Below, in pieces: positions 6,951-15,405 of a DNA stretch of 23,658 nt. Where the stretch lies: contig JAUILJ010000014.1 in assembly GCA_030433055.1 (NCBI GenBank), positions 1 to 23,658 on the forward strand, in the 5' to 3' direction. The stretch's first letter is position 1, and each line of letters begins with the position of its first letter. Under the pieces are notes generated by a model, which ran no database searches, was not told where the DNA came from, and saw nothing but the letters and a program-made list of their open reading frames with translations. The position numbers were made by a program, and so were the translations under genes. The stretch is from Polyangia bacterium. Its GTDB lineage: Bacteria > Myxococcota_A > Polyangia > Polyangiales > Polyangiaceae.

Positions 6951-7768
6951 CTCGCCTCGAGCTCCAGGGCGTGAGCTTGACGCTGAGCGGAAGCCAGGTA
7001 GTCGCAGGCGTGGAGCTGGAGATCGGAGCGGGAGACTTCGTCGCGCTCCTGGGGCCCAATGGGTCGGGCAAGACGAGCCTGATCAAGATCTGCTTGGGGC
7101 TATATCCGCCGGGAAGTGGCGAGGCTCGGCTCGACGGAGTCGCCCTGGGCGCGCTCGCGCCGAAGCTTCGCGCCGCGAAGCTCGCTTGGCTGCCCCAGCG
7201 CTGGGAGCCCAGTGAGCCGCTTCCGGTGGTGGAAGTCGTCGCCGCCGCGCGCTATCGGCTGGCGGAGCCTTACGCGGTCGCCGCGCGCGAGGCGCGGCTC
7301 GCGCTCGAGCGCGTGGGGGCGGCCGCGTTTGCAGCGCGGCGCATCGACGAGCTGTCGGGAGGTGAACTCCAGCGCGTGCTGCTCGCTTGCGTCGTGGCTC
7401 AGCAGGCGCCGCTGCTGTTCTTCGATGAGCCTGCCAATCACCTCGATCCGCAGCACCAGATCGCGACGTATCGCCTGCTCGGCGAGCTATGGCGGAGCGG
7501 CGCAGGGGTGCTGTGTGTGACCCACGACATCAACCTGCTGGCGCATGTGGGTCGCGCCGAGGACATCCGTGTGCTCGGCATGCGGGGGGGGAGGGTCACC
7601 CTGGACACTCGCTACGCCGATCCCGAGCTGGCTCGAGGTCTGTCTGAACTCTACGCCGCGGACTACGCGGAGTTTCAAGATGGTTCCGTGCGGCATTTCT
7701 ACGTGCGAGGCCCAGCAGGAGCCGCCAGTGGAGTGTCGGAGGCTGAGCCGCCTCGAGGAGACGCATGA
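6947..7768 (+). CDS. ABC importer ATP-binding protein (BtuD/FecE family)
   Basis: This 273-aa ATPase powers the importer from the cytoplasmic face. All nucleotide-binding motifs are intact: Walker A GPNGSGKT (36-43), Q-loop Q84 in LPQRW, signature LSGGE (136-140), Walker B LLFFDE (156-161), D-loop NHLDPQ and switch histidine H193 in VTHD. The spacing and the LDPQHQIATYRLLGEL segment fit the cobalamin/iron-siderophore subfamily. The GTG at 6947 overlaps the binding-protein stop as GTGA, matching the start/stop pattern used elsewhere in this window. The gene ends 12 bases before the permease. The C-terminal 40 residues after the catalytic core are slightly longer than usual and end in a polar tail; no extra domain is evident. 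Confidence 0.93.
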   Translation: MTRLELQGVSLTLSGSQVVAGVELEIGAGDFVALLGPNGSGKTSLIKICLGLYPPGSGEARLDGVALGALAPKLRAAKLAWLPQRWEPSEPLPVVEVVAAARYRLAEPYAVAAREARLALERVGAAAFAARRIDELSGGELQRVLLACVVAQQAPLLFFDEPANHLDPQHQIATYRLLGELWRSGAGVLCVTHDINLLAHVGRAEDIRVLGMRGGRVTLDTRYADPELARGLSELYAADYAEFQDGSVRHFYVRGPAGAASGVSEAEPPRGDA

Positions 7769-7780
7769 GCGGAAGGCGCG

Positions 7781-8722
7781 ATGCGTAACCTCTCCGTCTT
7801 TCTCCACGCGGCGCTGTGCCTCGCGCTGATCGCCGTGGTGCCGCTGATCGGACCCAGCCTGGATGTCCCGAGCGGCGACTTCATCCTGTGGCAGCTCCGC
7901 GTGCCCCGGCTGCTCGTGGGGGCCTTGGTAGGGGGCACCCTGGGTCTCAGCGGCGCGGTCTACCAGGCGCTGTTTCGCAACGGCCTGGCGACGCCGAGTA
8001 CGGTGGGGACGCTCGCCGGTGCGACCCTGGGCGCGCTCCTGGTGCTGGTGCTTGGCGGGGGCAGCGCCCTCGGGCTGCCGGGGGTCGCCGTTGCGGCGTT
8101 CCTCGGCGCGATCGGGCTCAGCGCGCTCGTACTGGCTGTTGCCGCGAGGCAGCGCGCGTCGATGAGTGACGTGCTCCTGGCGGGCATCGCGGTCACACTG
8201 GCTGCCAGCGCTCTGAGCACGGGGCTCCAGTACACCGCCGACAGTCGCGCGCTCTTCGCGGCCGCGCAGTGGTCCCTCGGCAGCTTGCCTCAGGTGGGCT
8301 ACCAGGCGGTGCTCTGGCTGCTCCCGTTCACGTTGGCGTCTTCGCTCGTCATGCTGCTGTTGGCTCGCCCGCTTCAGGCGCTGGTGGCGGGCGAGGAGGT
8401 CGCGGCGACGCAAGGTGTGTCGATCCCGCGGGTGCGCGCGCTGGCGCTCGGAGCGGGCGCGCTCGGCGTGGCCGCGTGCGTCGCCTGGTGTGGCCCCATC
8501 GCCTTCGTGGGGCTGCTCGTTCCACACCTCGTGCGTGGCCTGGGAGCGGTCACGTATCGGCGCCTCTTGCCGCTGAGCTGGCTCTATGGGGCGACGCTGC
8601 TGGTGTGGTGTGACACGCTCGCGCGCTTGGTGTGGCCCGGGGGTGAGCTGCCCGTCGGCGTCGTCACCGCTGCGTTGGGCGCGCCGGCGCTGATCTTCGT
8701 CGTTGCCCGACGCCGGCGCTAG
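7781..8722 (+). CDS. ABC importer permease (BtuC/FecCD family)
   Basis: This 313-aa inner-membrane protein forms the channel of the importer as a homodimer. It is mostly hydrophobic, with about nine or ten transmembrane helices. Family hallmarks are LRVPRLLVGALVGGTLGLSG followed by YQALFRN.LATPSTVG near residues 40-75, the coupling-helix zone ARPLQALVAGEEVAATQGV, and the conserved GPIAFVGLLVPHLVR near 245-259. The ATG at 7781 is preceded by GGAAGG at 7771-7776. It is the last gene of the importer operon (binding protein, ATPase, permease) and meets the FadL-type gene tail to tail with 17 bases between. No TonB-dependent receptor is encoded in the window, although cobalamin and siderophore uptake normally need one. 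Confidence 0.93.
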   Translation: MRNLSVFLHAALCLALIAVVPLIGPSLDVPSGDFILWQLRVPRLLVGALVGGTLGLSGAVYQALFRNGLATPSTVGTLAGATLGALLVLVLGGGSALGLPGVAVAAFLGAIGLSALVLAVAARQRASMSDVLLAGIAVTLAASALSTGLQYTADSRALFAAAQWSLGSLPQVGYQAVLWLLPFTLASSLVMLLLARPLQALVAGEEVAATQGVSIPRVRALALGAGALGVAACVAWCGPIAFVGLLVPHLVRGLGAVTYRRLLPLSWLYGATLLVWCDTLARLVWPGGELPVGVVTAALGAPALIFVVARRRR

Positions 8723-8739
8723 GATCGACGCCCGCCGCC

Positions 8740-10455
8740 TCAGAAGCGGGCGACGCCACCGATGCTGAACACGTTGGCGTGCTGGGTGATGCTGCCGCCA
8801 TTGACCGCGTGGAAACTACGATTGGCGGGGTCGTTGCCGGCGCCGGCGATAGCCTTGAGCTTGCCGTCCCCGCCGTTGTCCAAGCCCGCGTTCCAGATGT
8901 GCTGGTAGCCCGCTTCGATGTCGATGTGACCGAAGCGTGCGACGAAGCCGCCACCAAAGCCGCCGCGCAGCGCTGGGACCCCGGTCACGTTCAGGTACTC
9001 GTCATCGACGGCGGAGGTCTCCACCCAGGTGCCGGCGCGCAGACCCAGGCGGTTGCGCAGGACGTTGTACTGTCCACCAAGCCGCGCGCCGAAGGTGTCC
9101 TTCCAGCCCGTGGGGCGATCCGCGTTCGCGGGGGTGAGCCCGGGCACGCCGACGGGTTGGAACTGCTCGGTGAAGCGCACTTCGATGTTGTCCGCCGCGG
9201 AGTTGTTGGCCCAGGTCAGGTTGAGTTCGACGTCGTAGACGTCGTCGCGCAGCGGATCTCGCACGCTGACATCATCCTTGCGGAAATGCTCGAGCTCGAG
9301 AGGGGTAGGGCGTGGGGCTGGCTCGTGGTAGCGCAAGCCCAAGCGCCCTTCCATGGGCACCGTGATGTTGACGTGGACCTTGTCTTTACCGACTTCGTCT
9401 TCGCTGTGGGTGGTCACGGAGCAGCTGAGGTCCGGGGTCTCCTGGCCCGCGTCTTGTGCGGCTTGGATAGCCGCGTCGACCTCAGCCTGGCTGCAGATCC
9501 TCGCCGGGGCGCCGTTCCGGTTGAGGACGGCGGTGATGTCTGCGTCACCCTTGGCCTTGATGCGATCGAGCCACTTGAACCAGCCCGCGACCTCGAGGTT
9601 GTCCGTTGCCGAGTAGTGAGTCGAGACGACGAAGCCGGGGATGAACAGATCCTTGACGTGGAGCTCGCTCAGGTTGTCGTTGTTGAACTCGTCGTAGGCC
9701 CGCGACTCCGCCACGGTGCTCATCGACACGGCGTTCAGATCGAGGATCGCGATGCCACTGATGAAGCCAGCGCCGACACGCAGGCTGTCGGTGATGGCGT
9801 AGCCGAAGCTCAAGGTCGGCATCAGGATCGTGCCCTCGACCTTCGTTGAGAGGTAGCGCTGTGCCGCGGGGACTGGGCGCTCGGAGGTGACCGGGATGCG
9901 GCTGGTGGTCTTGCCGAAGAGGGGCCACTCGAGCGTGCCGTAGGACGCGGGTGGATTGATCGCGATGCCAATGGCGAGGCTCTCGTTCACCCGCCAGTTG
10001 AATGCCAGGTTGGGGATGAAGCGGGGGAAGTTACTGTGCTCGTTGCAGACTTCCTCGTAGGGGTCGGCGTCCGTCCCGTCTGGCGGCGGCTTGAGGCTGG
10101 GGTCGGCGTAGGAGTCTGCGCCTCCGGGACCTTTGCGCTGGTAGCAGATCTTCTGCATCGGCAGGTTGAAGCCGATCCCCAGGGAAGTGGGCTGGGTAGC
10201 CAGGGCCGCGGGGTTGTAGAAGGCGGCCAGCGGATCTGTCGCGGTGGCCAGCCACGCGCCGCCTCGACTGAACTGAGCGACGCCGTTGTCGGGGTACTCG
10301 ATTGCCGTGGAGGCGCGACTCTCCCCCTCCCAAGCGAAGAGCGCCCCGAACAAGCCCAACGCAGCGACGCAGGGCTTCGCAAACCGCGTTCGGCAGCTGT
10401 GAGTGAGCGCGTCAGACGACGCGAACCGCGTGTGAAATCCCCTGGCTCTGCGCAT
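8740..10455 (-). CDS. FadL/OmpP1-type outer-membrane transport protein
   Basis: This 571-aa protein is predicted to be a beta-barrel that takes up hydrophobic compounds (fatty acids or aromatics). A signal peptide ends near ESRAS, after which the family's N-terminal plug motif appears: GVAQFSRGGAWLATATDPLAAFYNPAAL. Further FadL-like strands include LAFNWRVNESLAIGIAINPP, LSFGYAITDSLRVGAGFISG and the closing region, and the last residue is phenylalanine, as expected for BAM recognition. It is longer than typical FadL (about 420-460 aa), mainly through insertions such as the stretch between the two cysteines near ICSQAEVD and LSCSV, probably a surface loop. ATG 10455 was preferred over the TTG at 10509 because it leaves a normal signal peptide and GGAAAGG lies about 13 bases upstream. 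It lies 94 bases downstream of the small gene on the same strand. Confidence 0.9.
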   Translation of the reverse strand: MRRARGFHTRFASSDALTHSCRTRFAKPCVAALGLFGALFAWEGESRASTAIEYPDNGVAQFSRGGAWLATATDPLAAFYNPAALATQPTSLGIGFNLPMQKICYQRKGPGGADSYADPSLKPPPDGTDADPYEEVCNEHSNFPRFIPNLAFNWRVNESLAIGIAINPPASYGTLEWPLFGKTTSRIPVTSERPVPAAQRYLSTKVEGTILMPTLSFGYAITDSLRVGAGFISGIAILDLNAVSMSTVAESRAYDEFNNDNLSELHVKDLFIPGFVVSTHYSATDNLEVAGWFKWLDRIKAKGDADITAVLNRNGAPARICSQAEVDAAIQAAQDAGQETPDLSCSVTTHSEDEVGKDKVHVNITVPMEGRLGLRYHEPAPRPTPLELEHFRKDDVSVRDPLRDDVYDVELNLTWANNSAADNIEVRFTEQFQPVGVPGLTPANADRPTGWKDTFGARLGGQYNVLRNRLGLRAGTWVETSAVDDEYLNVTGVPALRGGFGGGFVARFGHIDIEAGYQHIWNAGLDNGGDGKLKAIAGAGNDPANRSFHAVNGGSITQHANVFSIGGVARF

Positions 10456-10549
10456 TTCGTGAAGCAGCCTTTCCGCTGCAGGAGACCAGACCGAGCGCGC
10501 TCGGGTCAACTACGAAACGGGCGTTTGGTTTTGGGCTGGCGCTGTGGGC

Positions 10550-10927
10550 TCACTGGTCATCCACGCGAACGAGGCGCCCACGTCGACCCACGCGGAAATG
10601 TTGCCGTACCACCTGACGCGCGATCTGCCGCCGATCCCGCTTGAGGTAGTCGAGGGCGTTCAGGTGTTCGGGGCGACCCGGGCGCGTCTCCACCCGCATC
10701 AGCCACGACCCGTAGGCCATTTGCGCGCGGATGCGAGTCTCCCAGACCACACCAGGCCCCGGGTCGAGGCGCTCGCGCTCGGCGCCGGGTAGCTCTGCTA
10801 CATTCTTCCAGCCATCGCCGGGGGCCGCCCGCCAGAACCAGGTCACTTCTCGCGTGCCACGCGCCGTGATCGCTTCGAACTGATTGAGTTCGACCCACTG
10901 GGGCGTGGGGGCGGACGGCGCGGTCAA
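10550..10927 (-). CDS. Small protein of unknown function
   Basis: This 125-residue protein is rich in Trp and Arg (WVELNQF, EVTWFWRAAPGDGW, GSWLMRVETRPGR) and has no signal peptide, membrane segment or recognised motif. The only available start in frame after the upstream gene's stop is TTG at 10927, 5 bases after that stop, with GGCGAG about 10 bases before it; there is no ATG or GTG. The position, wedged between the VWA-like lipoprotein and the FadL-type gene on the same strand, supports its reality. The alternating aromatic/charged pattern suggests a small beta-rich fold. No function is proposed. Confidence 0.65.
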   Translation of the reverse strand: MTAPSAPTPQWVELNQFEAITARGTREVTWFWRAAPGDGWKNVAELPGAERERLDPGPGVVWETRIRAQMAYGSWLMRVETRPGRPEHLNALDYLKRDRRQIARQVVRQHFRVGRRGRLVRVDDQ

Positions 10928-10932
10928 GCGGG

Positions 10933-12105
10933 CTACTCGCCGGGTTCGTACGTGGGAGAGTCCGGAGGTGGCACGATGCCGTCGGGCTCCGTGCTCGGTG
11001 CGGTGTTCGGAGGGGGCGTGTTCGGAGGCGGCGTGCTCGTTCCATCGCCGGGCTGAGCTGGCTCCGGCGGCGGTGAAGCTGGCTGGGCGGTGGTTGTCTT
11101 CACAACGCTGAGGAACGTGGGCGTGCGGCCGGCGTCGCAGCCCGCGGCGAAGCCCGTGGCATCGATTTCGAACTCGATACTGCCCTTGAACTCGGTCTCG
11201 TCCTTGAGCGTCGTGGTCTCGATGCGCACGAAGCGCTTTCCGGCTCGCGCGGGGGAACAGTAGCTGACGACGTACTCGGCCTGGACTCGGGCTTCCATCA
11301 GGCGCGCGACTCGGCTGAGCGCTGTAGGCAGCTCACTCGTCGTCTCCGTGTCGACCGCGTCGCTGCGACCGAGGTCGTCCGCGCGCAGATTCTCCTGCTT
11401 GCCCAGCACCACCGCGAAGGTCGCGTGACTGGAGTTGTCCAGCGTTTCCGCCAGGCGATCTTCCGTGACTCGCCGCGCCAGATCGGGACCTCGAGTGATC
11501 ACAAGCAAGCTGCCGCGACGCACGGGTCGTTGCACCTGCATCAGCTTGGACTCCAGCTGCTCCAGGCCACTGATCACCGCACCGTTCAAATTCCGCGAGG
11601 GATCTCGACGTTCGAGGCGGTTCATCTTGTCGAGCTTGACGTCGGCGCTGCTTCCCGTGCGGAATTGACCCAGGGGGATCAAGTCTTCGGCGCCGTCGAA
11701 GCCGAACAGGCTGACATCTCGGGTCTGGCGCAGCCGAGTGATCAGCTCGCTCAGCGGGCCGCGCATCTGCACGTTCTCAGCGGAGCTCCCGACGTCTACC
11801 AGTACGACGGTGTGATGGTAGGCCACCTTGCTGCGATCAATCAGGGTGAGGTTGGCGCTCGAGGTGACGTCCGCTTCGTCCTCGAAGACTCGGAAGTTCT
11901 TCTGGCTCAGGCCCTGAACCGCCTCGCCTCCCTGGTCTACCGTGAGGTATGCGGCGACTTGACTCGGTGGGGCCTGCCCCGTCGCCACGCTCTCGACCTC
12001 GAGTCGATTGAAGAAGGCGCAGCCCGGCATCAGGCAACAAATCAGGAGCCAGCCTAGGCACCACAGCGCGCGCTGCCCGTGTCCGTAGAACCTCTGCGAC
12101 CTCAT
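10933..12105 (-). CDS. VWA-like lipoprotein with proline-rich tail
   Basis: This 390-aa protein carries a lipoprotein signal ending in LMPGC (C29). Residues about 85-290 resemble a von Willebrand factor A fold: the strand HTVVLVDVGSSAENV, the later SLFGFDG, GSLLVITRG and HATFAVVLGK occupy the expected positions. The metal site reads DVGSS where classical MIDAS has DxSxS, so metal binding is doubtful. Cysteine-containing C-terminal strands are followed by a disordered tail of repeated PPPNTPPPNT-type segments. The ATG at 12105 overlaps the Nudix stop as ATGA and has GGAGG 10 bases upstream; an ATG at 12111 is the alternative, only 4 bases from the GGAGG. The role is probably surface or periplasmic protein binding. 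The VWA assignment is by fold pattern and is moderately sure. Confidence 0.75.
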   Translation of the reverse strand: MRSQRFYGHGQRALWCLGWLLICCLMPGCAFFNRLEVESVATGQAPPSQVAAYLTVDQGGEAVQGLSQKNFRVFEDEADVTSSANLTLIDRSKVAYHHTVVLVDVGSSAENVQMRGPLSELITRLRQTRDVSLFGFDGAEDLIPLGQFRTGSSADVKLDKMNRLERRDPSRNLNGAVISGLEQLESKLMQVQRPVRRGSLLVITRGPDLARRVTEDRLAETLDNSSHATFAVVLGKQENLRADDLGRSDAVDTETTSELPTALSRVARLMEARVQAEYVVSYCSPARAGKRFVRIETTTLKDETEFKGSIEFEIDATGFAAGCDAGRTPTFLSVVKTTTAQPASPPPEPAQPGDGTSTPPPNTPPPNTAPSTEPDGIVPPPDSPTYEPGE

Positions 12106-12569
12106 TCCCATACGACCTCCGCGCCTCGCGCGTTGTTGAGCATATCCGTCATTCCGTGGGCGAGGTGAGAAGGAAGCTCCGAGGTTCGGAACAACTTCAC
12201 CTCTGCGATTTCGGCCGGGTTCATGGGAGCGCTCTGTGGCTCGCTGACCCGGGCGTGCACCACGATGGTGACGGCGTGAAAGCGCAAGTCTCTGTCGGGC
12301 CGGGAGTAGACTCCCGCAAGTCCCCCGAGCTCTTGCACCACCACGCCTGCCTCTTCCTCGAGTTCGCGTGCGATCGCGATGCGTAGCTCTTCACCCCACT
12401 CGAGGGTCCCTCCCGGGAGCGCCCACTCTCCGGTGTCGGTCCTGCGCACGAGCACCCAGCGCCCATCGGCTGTGCGGGCGGCGGCGGCGATCCCGACCAC
12501 CGGGCGGCGCAAGATGTGGCGCGCGGCCTCCTTCACCACCCCCCAAACTCCCCGCGGCACTCGCAACAT
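12102..12569 (-). CDS. Nudix hydrolase
   Basis: This 155-aa cytoplasmic enzyme would hydrolyse a nucleoside diphosphate linked to another group. The Nudix box is complete, starting GGTLEWGEELRIAIARELEE and ending EAGV, fulfilling Gx5Ex7REUxEExGU. The fold's flanking strands VVGIAAAARTADGRWVLVRR and FHAVTIVVHARV are also clear. The RRTDTGEWALPGG segment is typical of NUDT/MutT-type housecleaning members, but substrate cannot be told from sequence. The ATG at 12569 has AAGGA about 9 bases upstream. It is the first gene of a minus-strand run (Nudix, VWA-like lipoprotein, small protein, FadL-type porin) and is divergent from the L,D-transpeptidase gene. A cytoplasmic hydrolase leading an envelope-protein operon is an odd partner. 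Confidence 0.93.
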   Translation of the reverse strand: MLRVPRGVWGVVKEAARHILRRPVVGIAAAARTADGRWVLVRRTDTGEWALPGGTLEWGEELRIAIARELEEEAGVVVQELGGLAGVYSRPDRDLRFHAVTIVVHARVSEPQSAPMNPAEIAEVKLFRTSELPSHLAHGMTDMLNNARGAEVVWE

Positions 12570-12728
12570 CCAAGGATCCTTTCAACATCGTCGCCCCCTG
12601 CGATCCGTGCTGGGGAGCCTCATCGGCGGCGCAGCATGCCCCGAGCGTCCGTCGATGCAAGTGCTGTCCGTTGAGGCGCCGTGCTCCGTTGCCCCGTTGG
12701 CAACGTTTTGTGCTACGCGGAGCCCCCG
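12570..12728. promoter_or_regulatory. Divergent promoter region with inverted repeat
   Basis: This 159-base gap separates the divergent Nudix and L,D-transpeptidase genes and must hold both promoters. A 7-bp inverted repeat, CGTTGCC (12687-12693) and GGCAACG (12699-12705), is followed by TTTT and lies 24 bases before the transpeptidase start. It could be an operator or a 5'-leader hairpin. No clear -35/-10 pair was found. Confidence 0.35.
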
Positions 12729-14333
12729 ATGCGTGGTCAAGCAGCACGCCAAGAGCAAAGCTCCGCACAGCGGACGTCAGCCGCGCTGGCGTCCGTGGCC
12801 TACGCGTTCGCGTGCCTCGCAGCGCTCGGCTGCTCCCAGGCCGAACCGCCTGGTGCGGAGCCTCCTCCCAGCGCGCGCCCTGTGCTGGTCGAGACGGCCG
12901 CGAGCGCCGGCCTGGATGCCGACGGAACGACCCACGGTCCGGTCTCGGAGAAGGTGCGCGGCACGATCGAAGACAACCTGCCTTTCGAACCCACGGGCAA
13001 GCGCATCGCGAGCATCGCGTGGCGCACCTGGGTGTACACGGACACCGGGCCGAAGCGTACTCGCTTTGGTTACTTGCGCGCGGGTGCCGTGGTCGACGCC
13101 CGTGAGCCCGGTATCGGGCCCAACGATGGCTGCGACGGTGGATGGTATCGCATCAATCCGCGCGGATTCGTCTGCGTCGGCAAGGGAGCGACCCTGGACG
13201 TGGAGCACGACCCCGTCGTGGTGGCCAGTGACACCCGGCCGGTGCGCGGCCAAGGCTTCCCATATCTCTACGCGATGAGCGGAGAGATCCCGCCTCTGCT
13301 CTACTTCAAGCTGCCCACGCTGGCGCAGATGGAGAACGTCGAGGGGGACGGGGTGAAGGGACGCGCGATGGCCTGGAAGCAGATGGGCCAGGTGAACGGG
13401 AACGCCACCCTGACGGGCCCGCTGTCACAACCGCCGTCGTGGCTCACGGGGATCGAGCTGAAGAAGCCCTACGGTGTCACTCAACCGCTGCACTACTCCG
13501 TGCATGCGGGAAAGGCGTCGCCGGACAGCGGGTTCGCCATCGCCCGCACATTCGAACACGAGGGGCGCGCCTTTGGTCTCACCACGGAGCTCGACATCAT
13601 CGCGCTCGATCGGCTGAAGCTGGTCAAGCCGAGTGAGTTCCATGGCGTGGAGCTGGGAGCGAAGGACGATCTGCCGGCGGCTTTCATCGAGCGGCACTAT
13701 GTGCAGCGCTACAAGAAGCCTGAGTCCGGTCCGATGACTCAGGACGGCAACTTCAAGTTTCGAGAAGCCATCAAGCTCACCGGCAAGACCGAGGGCAACG
13801 GCGGCCTGGCCTTCTACGAGACGAGTGACGGCGGCTGGATGCCCAGCGACGGCGCAAGATTGATTCCGCGCAGAACCGAATTTCCCAGCTTCGCCAAGGG
13901 CGGCCGTAAGTGGATCGACATCAGCATCAAGCATCAGACGCTGGTCGCGTACGAGGGGCGCCACCCCGTCTACGCCACGTTGGTGAGTACGGGGCGAGGG
14001 GGGTTAGGAGATCCGGAGAAGGTCTTCGCGACGGTGCGTGGCACTTTCATGATTCACGCCAAACACGTCAGTACGACGATGGACGGCGACGAGGACAAGA
14101 GCGACAGCTTCAACCTGCGTGACGTGCCGTTCGTGCAGTACTTTCACAAGGGGTACGCCTTGCACGGCACCTACTGGCACGACGAGTTCGGCAAGGTGCG
14201 CAGCCACGGCTGCGTGAACTTGTCGCCTATCGATTCGGCCTGGCTCTTCGAGTGGACGGACCCGCCAGTACCGAAGGGCTGGCATGGCGTGCTCAACATG
14301 GAGCGCGGCACGGTGGTGTACATCCACGCCTGA
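12729..14333 (+). CDS. Lipoprotein L,D-transpeptidase (YkuD family)
   Basis: This 534-aa enzyme is expected to form 3-3 peptidoglycan cross-links or attach proteins to peptidoglycan in the periplasm. The signal peptide ends in LAALGC (C35), suggesting lipidation. Residues about 92-152 (WRTWVYTD, FGYLRAGAVVDA, WYRINPRGFVCV) look like a bacterial SH3 domain. The YkuD domain occupies about 395-532, beginning WIDISIKHQTLVAYEG and containing H479-G480 and the catalytic SHGCVNL, with H493 and nucleophile C495. The long central region (153-394) has no motif I recognise and may be an extra SH3-like or substrate-positioning part. ATG 12729 has GGAG at 12719-12722, six bases upstream; an upstream start at 12681 would spoil the signal peptide. 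It is transcribed alone. Confidence 0.92.
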   Translation: MRGQAARQEQSSAQRTSAALASVAYAFACLAALGCSQAEPPGAEPPPSARPVLVETAASAGLDADGTTHGPVSEKVRGTIEDNLPFEPTGKRIASIAWRTWVYTDTGPKRTRFGYLRAGAVVDAREPGIGPNDGCDGGWYRINPRGFVCVGKGATLDVEHDPVVVASDTRPVRGQGFPYLYAMSGEIPPLLYFKLPTLAQMENVEGDGVKGRAMAWKQMGQVNGNATLTGPLSQPPSWLTGIELKKPYGVTQPLHYSVHAGKASPDSGFAIARTFEHEGRAFGLTTELDIIALDRLKLVKPSEFHGVELGAKDDLPAAFIERHYVQRYKKPESGPMTQDGNFKFREAIKLTGKTEGNGGLAFYETSDGGWMPSDGARLIPRRTEFPSFAKGGRKWIDISIKHQTLVAYEGRHPVYATLVSTGRGGLGDPEKVFATVRGTFMIHAKHVSTTMDGDEDKSDSFNLRDVPFVQYFHKGYALHGTYWHDEFGKVRSHGCVNLSPIDSAWLFEWTDPPVPKGWHGVLNMERGTVVYIHA

Positions 14334-14371
14334 GTTTCTTTCGAGGGTTTGGGGGTGAGGGCGCACCAAAC

Positions 14372-14391
14372 CGCGTCGTTGTTGCGACGCG
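14372..14391. terminator. Hairpin between convergent genes
   Basis: CGCGTCG (14372-14378) and CGACGCG (14385-14391) form a perfect 7-bp stem with a 6-base loop in the 58-base gap between the transpeptidase and metzincin genes, touching the latter's stop codon. It has no T-tract on either side, so it may be a factor-assisted or two-way terminator, or merely a hairpin. Confidence 0.35.
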
Positions 14392-15405
14392 CTACTGCAA
14401 GACCGGGTGACGTCGCAGCGCCTCGATCTGAGCGTTCGTGAGGCCGTGCGCAACGGAGAGCGACGGGTTGGGGTTCATCAGATTCGCGTCACCATCTCGA
14501 TCTGGATCCGTGTGGAACAGACCCAGGTAGTGTCCGAGCTCATGAGCCAGGATGCGCCCGCGTGCCTCTGGCGTGATGGATAGTGGAAAGGAGCTCGTGC
14601 AGTCTAGCTCTGGCAGGAAGACGCCGTCCGCGGCGCCTGCGCCGCCGAGCACTCGTGGGGTGTAGCCGTCCACCGCGACTGGGGGACCGAACAGTGGATC
14701 GGCGTACTCGAGGCAACCCGCGATCACGACGCGCACCTCGCGTGCGTCGCCTGGGTGTTCCGCCAGCAGCTCAGCAAGCTCCGAGGCGTCCCCGGCGTGA
14801 AACCGGAGCGTGCCGGCTGGCGCGGGCAGCGGCTCGACGTCAACCAAGCGCGTGGTGACTCCTGTGCGTCCCAGCTCGTCGTCCACTGCGGCGAGCAGAC
14901 GCTGGCGCTCGTTCCCGTCGCTCAGCAGCGTCGAGTCTCTAGCCACGAATAGACGCAGCGGCAGCACGCTGCTCTCGGGGGCAGCGAGCTGTTTCACCTC
15001 GACTTCAAGCTTGCCAGCCGCAATCTCACGAGGGTTCAGCGTCTCGCAGTCCGTGACACCGAAGCGAACCTGCGCTGCAGAGGAGAGCACAAACACCCCC
15101 GCTTCGGCGGCCACGGAGGTGCGGAGCGGGCAGTCTGGACACTCCGGGCCTGCGAAGCGCTGGGTGAGGGGCTCGCCATCCGGCGTCGCGGCCCCGCTGA
15201 GTTCGAAGCAGACGCCGGCTTCGGCTGTGACTCGCAGCGCCACCCCGCTCCCAGAAGTCGGGACGCTGACCCAGGGCGTTTCACCGTCGGACTCGAAGCT
15301 GACCTGCACTAGCGGTTGCCAGTCCGCCTGCGCGCTCTGCATCGGCGCCTGCGCGGAGCAGGCGCTGGGCAGTGACAGGAGAAACAACGAGAGCGCAGCT
15401 CTCAT
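14392..15405 (-). CDS. Secreted metzincin-type zinc metalloprotease
   Basis: This 337-aa protease carries an N-terminal export signal ending near LPSAC (C16, possibly lipidated). The zinc motif HELGHYLGLFH at 288-298 supplies H288, E289 (catalytic), H292, G295 and H298, and M310 in NLMNPNP is a plausible Met-turn, so it belongs to the metzincins. The preceding DPDRDGD stretch looks like a calcium-binding loop. Residues 30-140 are beta-rich with paired cysteines (C66, C88, C91, C120) and may be a pro- or binding domain. ATG 15405 overlaps the HEAT-repeat gene's stop as ATGA, so the two are coupled. It is the last gene of the three-gene secreted-protein operon, and its likely substrates include its operon partners, though that is inference. 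Confidence 0.88.
   Translation of the reverse strand: MRAALSLFLLSLPSACSAQAPMQSAQADWQPLVQVSFESDGETPWVSVPTSGSGVALRVTAEAGVCFELSGAATPDGEPLTQRFAGPECPDCPLRTSVAAEAGVFVLSSAAQVRFGVTDCETLNPREIAAGKLEVEVKQLAAPESSVLPLRLFVARDSTLLSDGNERQRLLAAVDDELGRTGVTTRLVDVEPLPAPAGTLRFHAGDASELAELLAEHPGDAREVRVVIAGCLEYADPLFGPPVAVDGYTPRVLGGAGAADGVFLPELDCTSSFPLSITPEARGRILAHELGHYLGLFHTDPDRDGDANLMNPNPSLSVAHGLTNAQIEALRRHPVLQ

Noticed and set aside
7487..8527. Long minus-strand open frame opposite the permease (346 codons)
   Set aside because: Its Arg/Glu/His-rich translation is the typical reverse-strand image of a GC-rich membrane-protein gene.
8779..9849. Long plus-strand open frame opposite the FadL-type gene (356 codons)
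   Set aside because: It is the antisense shadow of a well-supported gene; its translation has no domain and no signal, and the length reflects GC-rich codon bias.
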